From NCBI GenBank assembly GCA_902632935.1, contig CACPEJ010000004.1:1-56827 (forward strand): a stretch of 56,827 nt of DNA. The letters are read 5' to 3'. Below the pieces are notes generated by a model, which was not told the DNA's origin, did no database searches, and was given only the letters and a program-made list of their open reading frames with translations. Source of the stretch: an uncultured Pelagibacteraceae bacterium (lineage in GTDB: Bacteria; Pseudomonadota; Alphaproteobacteria; Pelagibacterales; Pelagibacteraceae). This document shows positions 49,119-56,789 of this stretch, in pieces (the stretch's first letter is position 1; each line of letters starts with the position of its first letter). The position numbers were made by a program, and so were the translations under genes.

Positions 49119-49475
49119 ATGAAAGTTTATTTTAATAATTCTTGTAAAATTTGTAAGGCAGAAATTGATCTCTATAAGAAGGAAGAAATAGAGGAAATTG
49201 ATTGGGTTGATATTACAGATAATGAATTAGCAGAACAAGAAACCTCTAAAGATAGTAAACAACTTTTGAGAAGACTGCATGTCAAAGATGGTGAAAAAGT
49301 TATTGGAGGTGCGGAAGCTTTTTTATTATTATGGAAAAAAATGCCAAAATATAAATTTCTTTATAAATTTTTTAAGTTACCAATCATCTTTAATATATTT
49401 TCAATTGTATATGAAATAGTAGCTTTTTTTCTTTACTTAAAAAATAAAAAGCAACTTAAAAAATCTAACTTGTAA
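49119..49475 (+). CDS. DCC (DUF393) family thiol-disulfide oxidoreductase
   Basis: 118 residues with the redox CxxC in YFNNSCKICKAEIDLYKK near the start (the family usually has Asp-x-x-Cys-x-x-Cys; here Asn precedes) and the later RRLHVKDGEKVIGGAEAFLL, diagnostic of DUF393. Two hydrophobic stretches occupy the C-terminus. Function uncertain; converges on the small membrane protein gene, overlapping it by 11 bases. Confidence 0.85.
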   Translation: MKVYFNNSCKICKAEIDLYKKEEIEEIDWVDITDNELAEQETSKDSKQLLRRLHVKDGEKVIGGAEAFLLLWKKMPKYKFLYKFFKLPIIFNIFSIVYEIVAFFLYLKNKKQLKKSNL

Positions 49476-49758
49476 AAAATAATAAAAATTTACTTAATAA
49501 AGACATAGAAGATACAAACATCACTAGGACTATTGAGTACATTAATAAAATAATTTTATTCTTTTTTCTTCTTAATCTAACAAAGTCCTTATCATCCAAA
49601 TCAGAGATATCTCTCTCACCAACTACTGGATAATCATACGTAAACCGCCATGTACTATCACCAAGTCTTGGGTCCAAATTATTAAAATATGTGATCCACG
49701 CAATAATGTATCTGAAAATTAAATATAAAATTATTAAAAAGGCAGATCCTAAAATCAT
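49465..49758 (-). CDS. Small two-helix membrane protein, function unknown
   Basis: 97 residues: hydrophobic helix at about 2-25, a polar middle with FTYDYPVVGERDISDLDDKD and RLRRKKNK, and a second hydrophobic helix near the end (IILLMYSIVLVMFVSSMS). I recognise no family. It follows the basic coiled-coil gene by 30 bases on the same strand and is probably co-transcribed. Confidence 0.65.
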   Translation of the reverse strand: MILGSAFLIILYLIFRYIIAWITYFNNLDPRLGDSTWRFTYDYPVVGERDISDLDDKDFVRLRRKKNKIILLMYSIVLVMFVSSMSLLSKFLLFFTS

Positions 49759-49788
49759 TTCAGATAATACCTAATTTAATATAAATGT

Positions 49789-50985
49789 TTAATTATTATT
49801 TTTGGCTCTTTTCCTTGCAATGAGTTGCGTTAAAGAGTCTACCATTGTATCTGAGGCTTTGAAGATATCTACATTTCTAAACTCATGTGAAAGATTTTTT
49901 TCAGGATTAGTTTTATCTTCAATAACAATTCCTTCATCTGGAGAATTATTTTTAATATAAATTAATAATAACCAGTCATCATCTTGTGACTCATCCCATT
50001 TAATAAAAACTTCACCTGTTTCAAATCTTCTGTCTATACAACGAAAAATAGACATGTCCCGGGTGATATGTCTTTTATTTAACTGAAATACTAGGCTACT
50101 TGCACTTCTGTAAAAACTTTCTAATGCAAATTCAATTTTTTGTCTTGCTAAAGTATATTCTTTTTCTTTTTCTAATAAGGTTTCTCTATCTTCATCACCT
50201 TGAAGTTTAACTCCTAATGCTTCAACTCTTTCTTTAATTTTTTGATCTCGAAGTAATCGATATTTTTCCTTAAGTTTATCAATTCTTTCTTGTAAACCTG
50301 CATAGTCTTCTCTTTTTTCTTTTAAAGAAATTTTCTCAAGTTTTTCTAGTTCCTTGACTTCTCTAATTCTGAATTTTTCAATTTGTTTATCTAGTCTTAA
50401 TTGTTTTAAAAACTGTTTTTGTTTTTCAGCTTGCTCAATTCTCAAAAGTGCTTGCTCTTTTCTTAGGAATAATTTTATATCTTTTACTCGTTGTTTTTCT
50501 AATCTAGCTTCTTCTTTAAGTGTTTGTTCTTTTAGTTTAACTCTGAGAGCTTGTTCTTCCTCTTTTTGTTTAGCCAACTCAATTTTTTCTGCCCTTTCTC
50601 TTTCAATTTTTTCAATCTTAATTCTTCTTTTTTCATCACGTTTTAAAACTTTATAACTTGAAATTGTCTCTGAAATTTTGTCAAAAAAACCTTGAATATG
50701 TTTTTCTAAACTAAAATTAAATTTAAAATTGAATTGAGGTTTTAGGGATAGCTGTAATTTAACTAATTTTAAAACTATACTTTCGTTTTGGGTTTTTTTA
50801 ATTTGTTTTAAATGATTAGTTTTTTTTAATTTTTTAACCTTCTTTTTCTTTTTTTTGATAACTCTTTTTTTTTTAAATCTTTTAACAACCCTTTTAGTTT
50901 TTTTACCTTTTCTTCGAAACTTATAGGATTTGACTTTTTTAAATACTTTTCTTTTTTTTTTTGATTTTTTTTGTTTTTTTTTCAT
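49789..50985 (-). CDS. Very basic coiled-coil protein of unknown function
   Basis: 398 residues, three zones. Residues 1-66 contain about 40 Lys/Arg, a histone-tail-like stretch without hydrophobic core. Residues about 100-290 are a long Glu/Lys/Leu/Gln coiled coil. The last 110 residues look globular (FALESFYRSASSLVFQLNK, RRFETGEVFIKWDESQDDDW, DIFKASDTMVDSLTQLIAR). No signal peptide or membrane helix is seen. I recognise no family. Candidates are a nucleoid or RNA-binding scaffold, or a cell-surface TolA-like linker; neither is supported beyond composition. The start codon lies in a hairpin (50982-51001). Confidence 0.7.
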   Translation of the reverse strand: MKKKQKKSKKKRKVFKKVKSYKFRRKGKKTKRVVKRFKKKRVIKKKKKKVKKLKKTNHLKQIKKTQNESIVLKLVKLQLSLKPQFNFKFNFSLEKHIQGFFDKISETISSYKVLKRDEKRRIKIEKIERERAEKIELAKQKEEEQALRVKLKEQTLKEEARLEKQRVKDIKLFLRKEQALLRIEQAEKQKQFLKQLRLDKQIEKFRIREVKELEKLEKISLKEKREDYAGLQERIDKLKEKYRLLRDQKIKERVEALGVKLQGDEDRETLLEKEKEYTLARQKIEFALESFYRSASSLVFQLNKRHITRDMSIFRCIDRRFETGEVFIKWDESQDDDWLLLIYIKNNSPDEGIVIEDKTNPEKNLSHEFRNVDIFKASDTMVDSLTQLIARKRAKNNN

Positions 50986-51001
50986 TTCTGAGAAGAAATG
51001 A
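50982..51001 (-). promoter_or_regulatory. Hairpin enclosing the start codon of the basic coiled-coil gene
   Basis: On the minus strand TCATTTCT pairs perfectly with AGAAATGA around a TCTC loop; the second arm contains the gene's ATG (50985-50983). Eight base pairs with the start codon buried would reduce translation until opened. No T tract follows, so it is not a terminator of cfa. Could be chance in AT-rich DNA, but eight uninterrupted pairs at exactly the start codon is notable. Confidence 0.4.
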
Positions 51002-51014
51002 TTCTATCAATAAT

Positions 51015-52202
51015 TTATTGATAAATATAGTCTCTAGTCACAGGGGTTGATCTATAATTTTTAGTGAGTTGAAATTGATAAACAACTTGATCACCCCACT
51101 TAAATGCCATTTCACAACCAGCGAGATAAAACTCCCACATTCTAAAAAATTTTTCATCGAACATTTGGATTATTTTATCTTTATTTTTTAAACAGTTTTC
51201 TTTCCAGTGTCTTAAAGTATGAGCATAATGAAGTCTTAAAACTTCAATGTCGGTTACAATTAAGCCAGCTTTTTCAATAGGATTCGTTACTTCACTTAAG
51301 CTTGGTGTATAACCACCAGGAAAAATATATTTTGTAATCCAAGGATGAGGATCTCTTGGTGGGTTAACAGACCCAATAGTGTGAATTAACGAAACTCCAT
51401 CATCTTTCAACAATTTTTCAATTTGTTTAAAAAACTTTTTATAAAATTTCCTTCCAACATGTTCAAACATGCCAACACTCACTATTCTATCAAATTTCTC
51501 ATCCAGCTCTCTATAATCCATCAGTTTAAATTTTACTTGGTTCTGTAAATTCATTTCTTTTGCTTTTTGATTACAATAGTTTAGTTGATTTTCTGATAGG
51601 GTTATTCCTGTAACTTCACACTTAGCATTTTTAGCAATATCAATTGCTAACGATCCCCAGCCACATCCTATGTCTAAAACTTTTTGGTCAGGTTTAATAT
51701 TTAATTTTTTAATTATATGTTGAATCTTATTAATCTGTGCAGTTTCAAGACTATCATTTTCATTTTTAAAATAAGCACATGAATATTGTCTTTTAGGATC
51801 TAAAAACAAATCATAGAGATCATCTTTGATATCATAATGATGTGAAACATTCATTTTAGATTTTTTGATAAAGTTAAAATTGGTAAGATATCTGTAAGAC
51901 CCCCTTAGTTTATTTAAAAGATAACTAAAAATGTTTAACTCGTTTCTTCCAATATTCATCAATGCTAGATCTAAAAAATCTGTAAGAGATCCATTTTCGA
52001 TAACAATATCTCCATTTGTATATGCCTCCCCAAAGTAAAGATCTGGATGGAATAGTAATTTATAATGAAGTTTCTTATTTAGAATTTTTAATTTAATAGG
52101 ATCATCAGTTGGCTGACCAATAATATAATCCTTAGAGTCAGCATCGGTAAGGATAAACCCTCCTTTTTTAAACACTTTATTAAGAAATCTCGCTAAATAC
52201 AT
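51015..52202 (-). CDS. cfa: Cyclopropane-fatty-acyl-phospholipid synthase
   Basis: SAM-dependent enzyme converting cis double bonds of membrane phospholipid chains to cyclopropanes. About 395 residues from ATG 52202, which is one base after the upstream gene's stop; a start at 52232 would lie inside that gene. SAM motif DQKVLDIGCGWGSLAIDIAK, substrate region FDRIVSVGMFEHVGRKFYKK and HPWITKYIFPGGYTPSLSEV, plus RQYSCAYFKNENDSLETAQ, are the CFA pattern. Confidence 0.95.
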   Translation of the reverse strand: MYLARFLNKVFKKGGFILTDADSKDYIIGQPTDDPIKLKILNKKLHYKLLFHPDLYFGEAYTNGDIVIENGSLTDFLDLALMNIGRNELNIFSYLLNKLRGSYRYLTNFNFIKKSKMNVSHHYDIKDDLYDLFLDPKRQYSCAYFKNENDSLETAQINKIQHIIKKLNIKPDQKVLDIGCGWGSLAIDIAKNAKCEVTGITLSENQLNYCNQKAKEMNLQNQVKFKLMDYRELDEKFDRIVSVGMFEHVGRKFYKKFFKQIEKLLKDDGVSLIHTIGSVNPPRDPHPWITKYIFPGGYTPSLSEVTNPIEKAGLIVTDIEVLRLHYAHTLRHWKENCLKNKDKIIQMFDEKFFRMWEFYLAGCEMAFKWGDQVVYQFQLTKNYRSTPVTRDYIYQ

Positions 52203-52203
52203 C

Positions 52204-53088
52204 TCAAGCTGCCAATTGTGATTTTGTTTCAAAATTTAAATCTTTTAAACTCTGCAAAAGATTTCTCTCATCAACTTCGCTTAGTAGACTTAAAGGTGGT
52301 AATAAATTTCCATAAATTTTGTTCTCTTTTGAAAACAAAGTATGAAGAGCTGAAATTAAATTATATTTTTCAAAAGTATTTCTAACATTAACTAATTTTT
52401 GGTTTAAAGAATGATCTTTCTCTTCTCTAAAATCATCGTAAACTTTTCGAGCTAATTGAGATGTAGCATTGCAAGTTGCAGTAATTATACCTGAACAACC
52501 ATTTTCTAATCCTTTAATTAATTTTGACTCTGAACCTGGCATAACTGAAAAATTTTCCAACTTTAACTTTTCAAATAAATTGTAAGAACTATCCTTTACA
52601 CCTATAATTTGATCAGGAAATTTGTGAACCAATTTTTCCACACATTCAATACTAAATTTATATCCACACAATTTTTCAAAATTATAAAGTATAATTTTAG
52701 ACTCTGGTATTGCATCAATGATTTTTGTGTAAAAGTTTATTACATCCCTGTCTTGATATTTATAATAAGCTGGTGGCATGATTAAAAATTTTTTAAAGTT
52801 TAAAGAAACTGAAATTTTCATCAAATTAATTGTTTCATTTAAAGAATTTAATCCTGTTCCGATTAAATGATTTTCTTTGTATTTACTTTCTGAAAGGTGA
52901 TTTAGTAATTTAATTTTTTCAACGATAGGAATTAATTGTGCTTGGCCAGTGCTTCCAAATATAGCAGTGCCATGACAACCATGGTCAATTAAATTTTCTG
53001 CATGTGCTATGGTTTTTTCGATATTTAAGCTCAAATCAGAGTTCAGAACTGACATCGAAGCTGCATATATCCCACTTATTTTTGTCAT
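52204..53088 (-). CDS. DapA/N-acetylneuraminate lyase-family aldolase
   Basis: 294-residue TIM barrel of the pyruvate-dependent class I aldolase family. The Schiff-base Lys is in IIGVKDSSYN, the Tyr in KIILYNFEKLCGY and the pyruvate-binding loop in AIFGSTGQAQLIP. Dihydrodipicolinate synthases have Tyr-Asn-x-x-x-Arg-Thr-Gly; here the Arg five residues after Tyr is a Leu, and the loop is GSTGQ rather than GTTGE, so another 2-oxoacid substrate (for example a sugar acid) is more likely than lysine synthesis. It precedes cfa by one base. Confidence 0.85.
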   Translation of the reverse strand: MTKISGIYAASMSVLNSDLSLNIEKTIAHAENLIDHGCHGTAIFGSTGQAQLIPIVEKIKLLNHLSESKYKENHLIGTGLNSLNETINLMKISVSLNFKKFLIMPPAYYKYQDRDVINFYTKIIDAIPESKIILYNFEKLCGYKFSIECVEKLVHKFPDQIIGVKDSSYNLFEKLKLENFSVMPGSESKLIKGLENGCSGIITATCNATSQLARKVYDDFREEKDHSLNQKLVNVRNTFEKYNLISALHTLFSKENKIYGNLLPPLSLLSEVDERNLLQSLKDLNFETKSQLAA

Positions 53089-53138
53089 AATAAAAATTTA
53101 TATAAAATATAAAAATTAGTAAAGTTTATAAATCGAAT

Positions 53139-54101
53139 ATGAAAATATTAGCTGTCCAAAATAGAATGGGTATTGGCGATACAGTAATCTTTTTACCCTT
53201 TATTAAAGCAATATCAAAAAAATACAATTCACCAGTAAGCCTCCTTGTAAGAGAAAATTCTAAAGCTGCAGAGTTCTTGCATCAAACTAATTATATTAAT
53301 AAAATTCTTATCTTAGAAAGAGATAAAAAATTAAGTAATAAACATGGTGGTTTTTTTGGAACTTTAAATTTAATGAAAGAATTAAAAAAACAAAATTTTG
53401 ATAAAATTTTCATTTTTAATTCTTCTCTTAGATTTAATATAATAGCAAAATTATCAGGAATAGCAGAAATTTATCAGTATCCATTATTTAGTAAAACTGA
53501 CCAGCACATTATTAATACGCCTAAAAAATTTTTAAAAGATAAACTAAATATCACAGAAATTGAAGATCCTGAAATACATATTGATGATCAAACTATTTCA
53601 AAATCAGTTGAAAAATTTAACATTGATAGAAATAAAATTAATATACTCTTAGGAATTGGCGGCTCAGGCCCAACGAAAAGAGTTCCCTCAAGAATATTTA
53701 TTAATTTTATGGAAAAAATTTCAAAAATTAAAAAATGTAAATTTTATCTTGCGACCGGTAAAAATAGTGATGAGCAAATTATTCTTAATGAGATACTTCA
53801 GTCTAAATTTAAAGACACATGTTTACCTTTAGATGATTTATCGATTAAAGAAATTTTACCGATCATAAAAAACTGCAATCTGTCTATTTGTAATGACTCA
53901 AGTTTTAGTCACTTATCTGCGGCACTGGGGACTAAAACTATAACTTTAATGGTCGATACTCCAATTATTTACGGAAATTATAATACTAAAATGTTCCCTG
54001 TAATTCCAGATGGTGAGGAAACTGTTAAACATCATACCTCTGGAAAAGATAGAATAAATCCGCAGAAAATATTTGATAAAGCTTTAGAGATTCTAAATTA
54101 A
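53139..54101 (+). CDS. Glycosyltransferase family 9 (heptosyltransferase-like)
   Basis: 320-residue GT-B enzyme. The acceptor-domain start VQNRMGIGDTVIFLPFIKAI is the GT9 pattern, and LSICNDSSFSHLSAALGTKT near the C-terminus binds the ADP-sugar. Expected to add heptose or a related sugar to LPS core, in keeping with the msbA-waaA-lpxK-lpxL block elsewhere in the window. Divergent from the aldolase gene; TATAAA at 53127-53132 lies six bases before the ATG. Confidence 0.88.
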   Translation: MKILAVQNRMGIGDTVIFLPFIKAISKKYNSPVSLLVRENSKAAEFLHQTNYINKILILERDKKLSNKHGGFFGTLNLMKELKKQNFDKIFIFNSSLRFNIIAKLSGIAEIYQYPLFSKTDQHIINTPKKFLKDKLNITEIEDPEIHIDDQTISKSVEKFNIDRNKINILLGIGGSGPTKRVPSRIFINFMEKISKIKKCKFYLATGKNSDEQIILNEILQSKFKDTCLPLDDLSIKEILPIIKNCNLSICNDSSFSHLSAALGTKTITLMVDTPIIYGNYNTKMFPVIPDGEETVKHHTSGKDRINPQKIFDKALEILN

Positions 54102-54601
54102 GAAATATCGTTCAAAACTATATCTTTTGCTTCATTTACAATTGAAGATAATCTAGCAGTCTCCGGTGAAATATCCGGATGGATTTTTTTTTGTATCTTA
54201 ACATAAGCTTTATTTACGTCTTCTTTTGTAATTTTTTTATTCATATCTAAATTTAATATTTTATATGCTTCAGTTACTGAAATTGAAGATGAGTTATTTA
54301 GGTTCGATTGATTAAAAGAAAATCTTCCTGATCTTCTCAAAGTTTGAATTAATCTATAAAGAGATATTAATTGAAAAATAGATAGGCCCTTTAATTTTAA
54401 TAATGCAAGACTAGCTAATGTAAAAGGCAACGTTAATAAAAAACGCCCACCGATGGCAAACAAAATTGCTAATACAATAAATCCAAGTATTAATAAAATC
54501 CTTAGACCTTTTGATATTTTTTTTGAGGAAATCTTAGTTATAAATTTCAATAGAAAGTATAAAATAGTCAAAATGACTAATGTATAAATTATGATATTCA
54601 T
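54098..54601 (-). CDS. Membrane-anchored TIM14/Pam18-like J-domain protein
   Basis: 167 residues. Two hydrophobic helices (about 3-20 and 34-66) precede a C-terminal J domain: SVTEAYKILNLDMNKKITKE, DVNKAYVKIQKKIHPDISPE, with the HPD tripeptide required to stimulate Hsp70 ATPase. This topology (N-terminal membrane anchor, C-terminal J domain) matches mitochondrial Pam18/TIM14 and its alphaproteobacterial relatives. Converges on the GT9 gene with a four-base overlap. Confidence 0.85.
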   Translation of the reverse strand: MNIIIYTLVILTILYFLLKFITKISSKKISKGLRILLILGFIVLAILFAIGGRFLLTLPFTLASLALLKLKGLSIFQLISLYRLIQTLRRSGRFSFNQSNLNNSSSISVTEAYKILNLDMNKKITKEDVNKAYVKIQKKIHPDISPETARLSSIVNEAKDIVLNDIS

Positions 54602-54617
54602 ATAGTTCTTCTTTTTT

Positions 54618-56693
54618 ATGAAGGTACCACAACTTAGAAAAAAACTGGAAATAAAATCTTGTCACAACACAAGTTGGGAAGATAATTACAGCTGGATACA
54701 TCAAAAAGATATTCTTGATGTCTTAAAAGACAAAAATAAATTAAATCCAGAAGTAAAAAAATACTTGATTGAAGAAAACAATTATACTGACCATCATCTT
54801 AAAGATACTAAAGACTTACAGAAAAAACTTTTTGATGAAATAAAGGGGAGAATAAAATTAGATGATGAGTCTCTTCCTTTTAGAGACCATACTTATGATT
54901 ATTGGACAAAAACCACAACCGAAGGAAATTATTCTATCAAACTCCGTAAAAAGATTAATACAGATAATGTTGAAGAAATTTGGAACGGAGATAAAGAAAA
55001 AGAAAAATTAGACGTTGAATATTTTGGAGTGGGAGATTTAGAGGTAAGCCATAACGATACGTTACTTGCATATTCTCTGGACACCAAAGGATCGGAATAT
55101 TACAAAATATTCATAAGAGATATTTCAACAAATAAGTTAGTCACAAAAGAAATAACGGACACATCTGGCAGTATTACTTTTAGTCTAGATGATAAATATA
55201 TTTTTTACTCAAAATTAGATGAAAATCATCGTGCCCGAAAAATATATAGACATAAAATTGGAGATCATTTAAGTGAGGATTATTTAGTCTTTGAAGAAAA
55301 AAGTGAAGCTTTTACAGTTGGAATAAGCTTAACCTCTGATGAAAAATATTATCTAATAACAACTTCTGATCACAACACATCAGAGCAATACTACTTTGGT
55401 GTTGATGAAATAACTCCAAAACCAAAATTAATCATAAAAAGACAAAGAGGAATTTTATACTCTATAAATTCTTGGGCTAACAATTTTTACAATCATACAA
55501 ATAATGATGCTGAAGATTTTAAGATTGATATCTCTCCAAGCTTAGAGAACCAAAATTGGAAACCTTTTGTACCTTCAAAAAATGAAGTTTTAATTGGTGG
55601 TTGTGTATTTTTAAAAAATTGGATAATTCGATCAGAAACTTCTAATGCATTAGATAAGTTATTCATTAGAAATATATCAACAAATTTTGAGGAAGAATTA
55701 ATTTTTTCAGATGAAAAAGTGTACGTACCAAATATTTCTCTCAAACAAAAAGATCGAAACACAGACGAAATTTACCTTGGATATTCATCACCGAAAACTC
55801 CTTCAAGAGTTTATTCATATAATCTTTCAGATAAATCTAAAAAATTAGTTAAAGAACAAGAAATTCCATCAGGCCATAATTCTGAAGATTATATCGTAGA
55901 GAGAATTGAATACAAATCTCATGATGGAAGAATGGTTCCTTTAACAATAACAAGACATAAGAAAACCAAGATTGATGGAACTGCAAATATCTTACTGTAC
56001 GGTTATGGTTCATACGGAAATTCAATGAGCCCTAGTTTTTCATCAACACGTTTAAGTTTGATCAACAGAGATATCATCTGGGCCACAGCTCATATTAGAG
56101 GTGGAATGGAAAAAGGTATGAAATGGTGGAAAGAAGGAAAATTAACAAACAAAAAAAATACTTTTGAGGATTATATTTACGCAGCTAAATATGTAATTGA
56201 AAAGAAATACTCTTCTGCTGGTAACATCATTGGTATGGGTGGATCTGCAGGAGGATTATTAATGGGAGCAGTGGTAAACCAATCTCCAAAATTATTTTTA
56301 GGAATTATAATGGCGGTTCCATTTGTTGACTCTTTAACTACTAACCTTGATCACTCCCTACCATTAACAGTTGGTGAATTTGATGAGTTTGGTAATGCCA
56401 AAGATAATAAAGATCACTTTGATTATATATTTTCTTATGCTCCTTATAATAATATAAAAAAAATGGATTACCCTCATATGTTAATTACCACTAGTTTAAG
56501 TGACAATAGAGTATTGTTTGATGAGCCTGCTAAATTTACTGCTAAGCTAAGAGACTTAAAAACAGATAATAATTTATTACTTTTAAAAACAGAAATGGAT
56601 GCAGGTCATGGTGGAAAATCAGGTAGGGATGGTGCTATAGAAGAAATAGCTTTAGACTATGCTTTTGCACTAAAAATTTCAAAAAAAATTTAA
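54618..56693 (+). CDS. ptrB: Oligopeptidase B (protease II)
   Basis: Serine peptidase of the prolyl oligopeptidase family that cleaves short peptides after Lys/Arg. 691 residues: N-terminal beta-propeller (about 1-400) and C-terminal alpha/beta hydrolase. Nucleophile Ser in IGMGGSAGGLLMGAVVNQ, Asp in SLSDNRVLFDEPAKF, His in EMDAGHGGKSGRDGAIEE. HIRGGMEKGMKWWKEGK is a further signature. Full length. It diverges from the J-protein gene with 16 bases between start codons; TATAGT (54601-54606) lies 11 bases before the ATG. Confidence 0.96.
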   Translation: MKVPQLRKKLEIKSCHNTSWEDNYSWIHQKDILDVLKDKNKLNPEVKKYLIEENNYTDHHLKDTKDLQKKLFDEIKGRIKLDDESLPFRDHTYDYWTKTTTEGNYSIKLRKKINTDNVEEIWNGDKEKEKLDVEYFGVGDLEVSHNDTLLAYSLDTKGSEYYKIFIRDISTNKLVTKEITDTSGSITFSLDDKYIFYSKLDENHRARKIYRHKIGDHLSEDYLVFEEKSEAFTVGISLTSDEKYYLITTSDHNTSEQYYFGVDEITPKPKLIIKRQRGILYSINSWANNFYNHTNNDAEDFKIDISPSLENQNWKPFVPSKNEVLIGGCVFLKNWIIRSETSNALDKLFIRNISTNFEEELIFSDEKVYVPNISLKQKDRNTDEIYLGYSSPKTPSRVYSYNLSDKSKKLVKEQEIPSGHNSEDYIVERIEYKSHDGRMVPLTITRHKKTKIDGTANILLYGYGSYGNSMSPSFSSTRLSLINRDIIWATAHIRGGMEKGMKWWKEGKLTNKKNTFEDYIYAAKYVIEKKYSSAGNIIGMGGSAGGLLMGAVVNQSPKLFLGIIMAVPFVDSLTTNLDHSLPLTVGEFDEFGNAKDNKDHFDYIFSYAPYNNIKKMDYPHMLITTSLSDNRVLFDEPAKFTAKLRDLKTDNNLLLLKTEMDAGHGGKSGRDGAIEEIALDYAFALKISKKI

Positions 56694-56702
56694 TTTCTCA
56701 AT

Positions 56703-56730
56703 CTTGAAAAAACTTAAATCGTTCCTACAT
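56703..56730 (+). promoter_or_regulatory. Heat-shock (sigma-32 type) promoter upstream of the probable hsp20
   Basis: CTTG (56703-56706), exactly 17 bases, then CCTACAT (56724-56730). Against CYTATNT the -10 box differs only at the fifth position. The extended CTTGAAA start also matches. It has the same spacing as the groES promoter in this window, which supports both. Confidence 0.65.
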
Positions 56731-56738
56731 AACTGAGG

Positions 56739-56785
56739 TAGGTCGCCTAATGGGGCTTATAAATAAACTTGCTTAACAAAGGAGG
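56739..56785 (+). promoter_or_regulatory. ROSE-like RNA thermometer in the leader of the probable hsp20
   Basis: A small hairpin TAGG-TCG-CCTA (56739-56749) is followed by a terminal hairpin: CUUGCUU (56768-56774), loop AACA, AAGGAGG (56779-56785). Pairs are C-G, U-G, U-A, then G opposite G, C-G, U-A, U-A, so the whole Shine-Dalgarno is buried. The U-U/C-G-C-U arm with a G opposite the anti-Shine-Dalgarno is the hallmark of ROSE thermometers. The leader would be about 50 bases, shorter than most described ROSE elements. Confidence 0.6.
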
Positions 56786-56789
56786 ATAT

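Noticed and set aside
50354..50656. 100-residue open frame antisense to the basic coiled-coil gene
   Set aside because: Ser/Phe/Cys-rich mirror of a Lys/Glu coiled coil; expected by reverse translation of such repeats.
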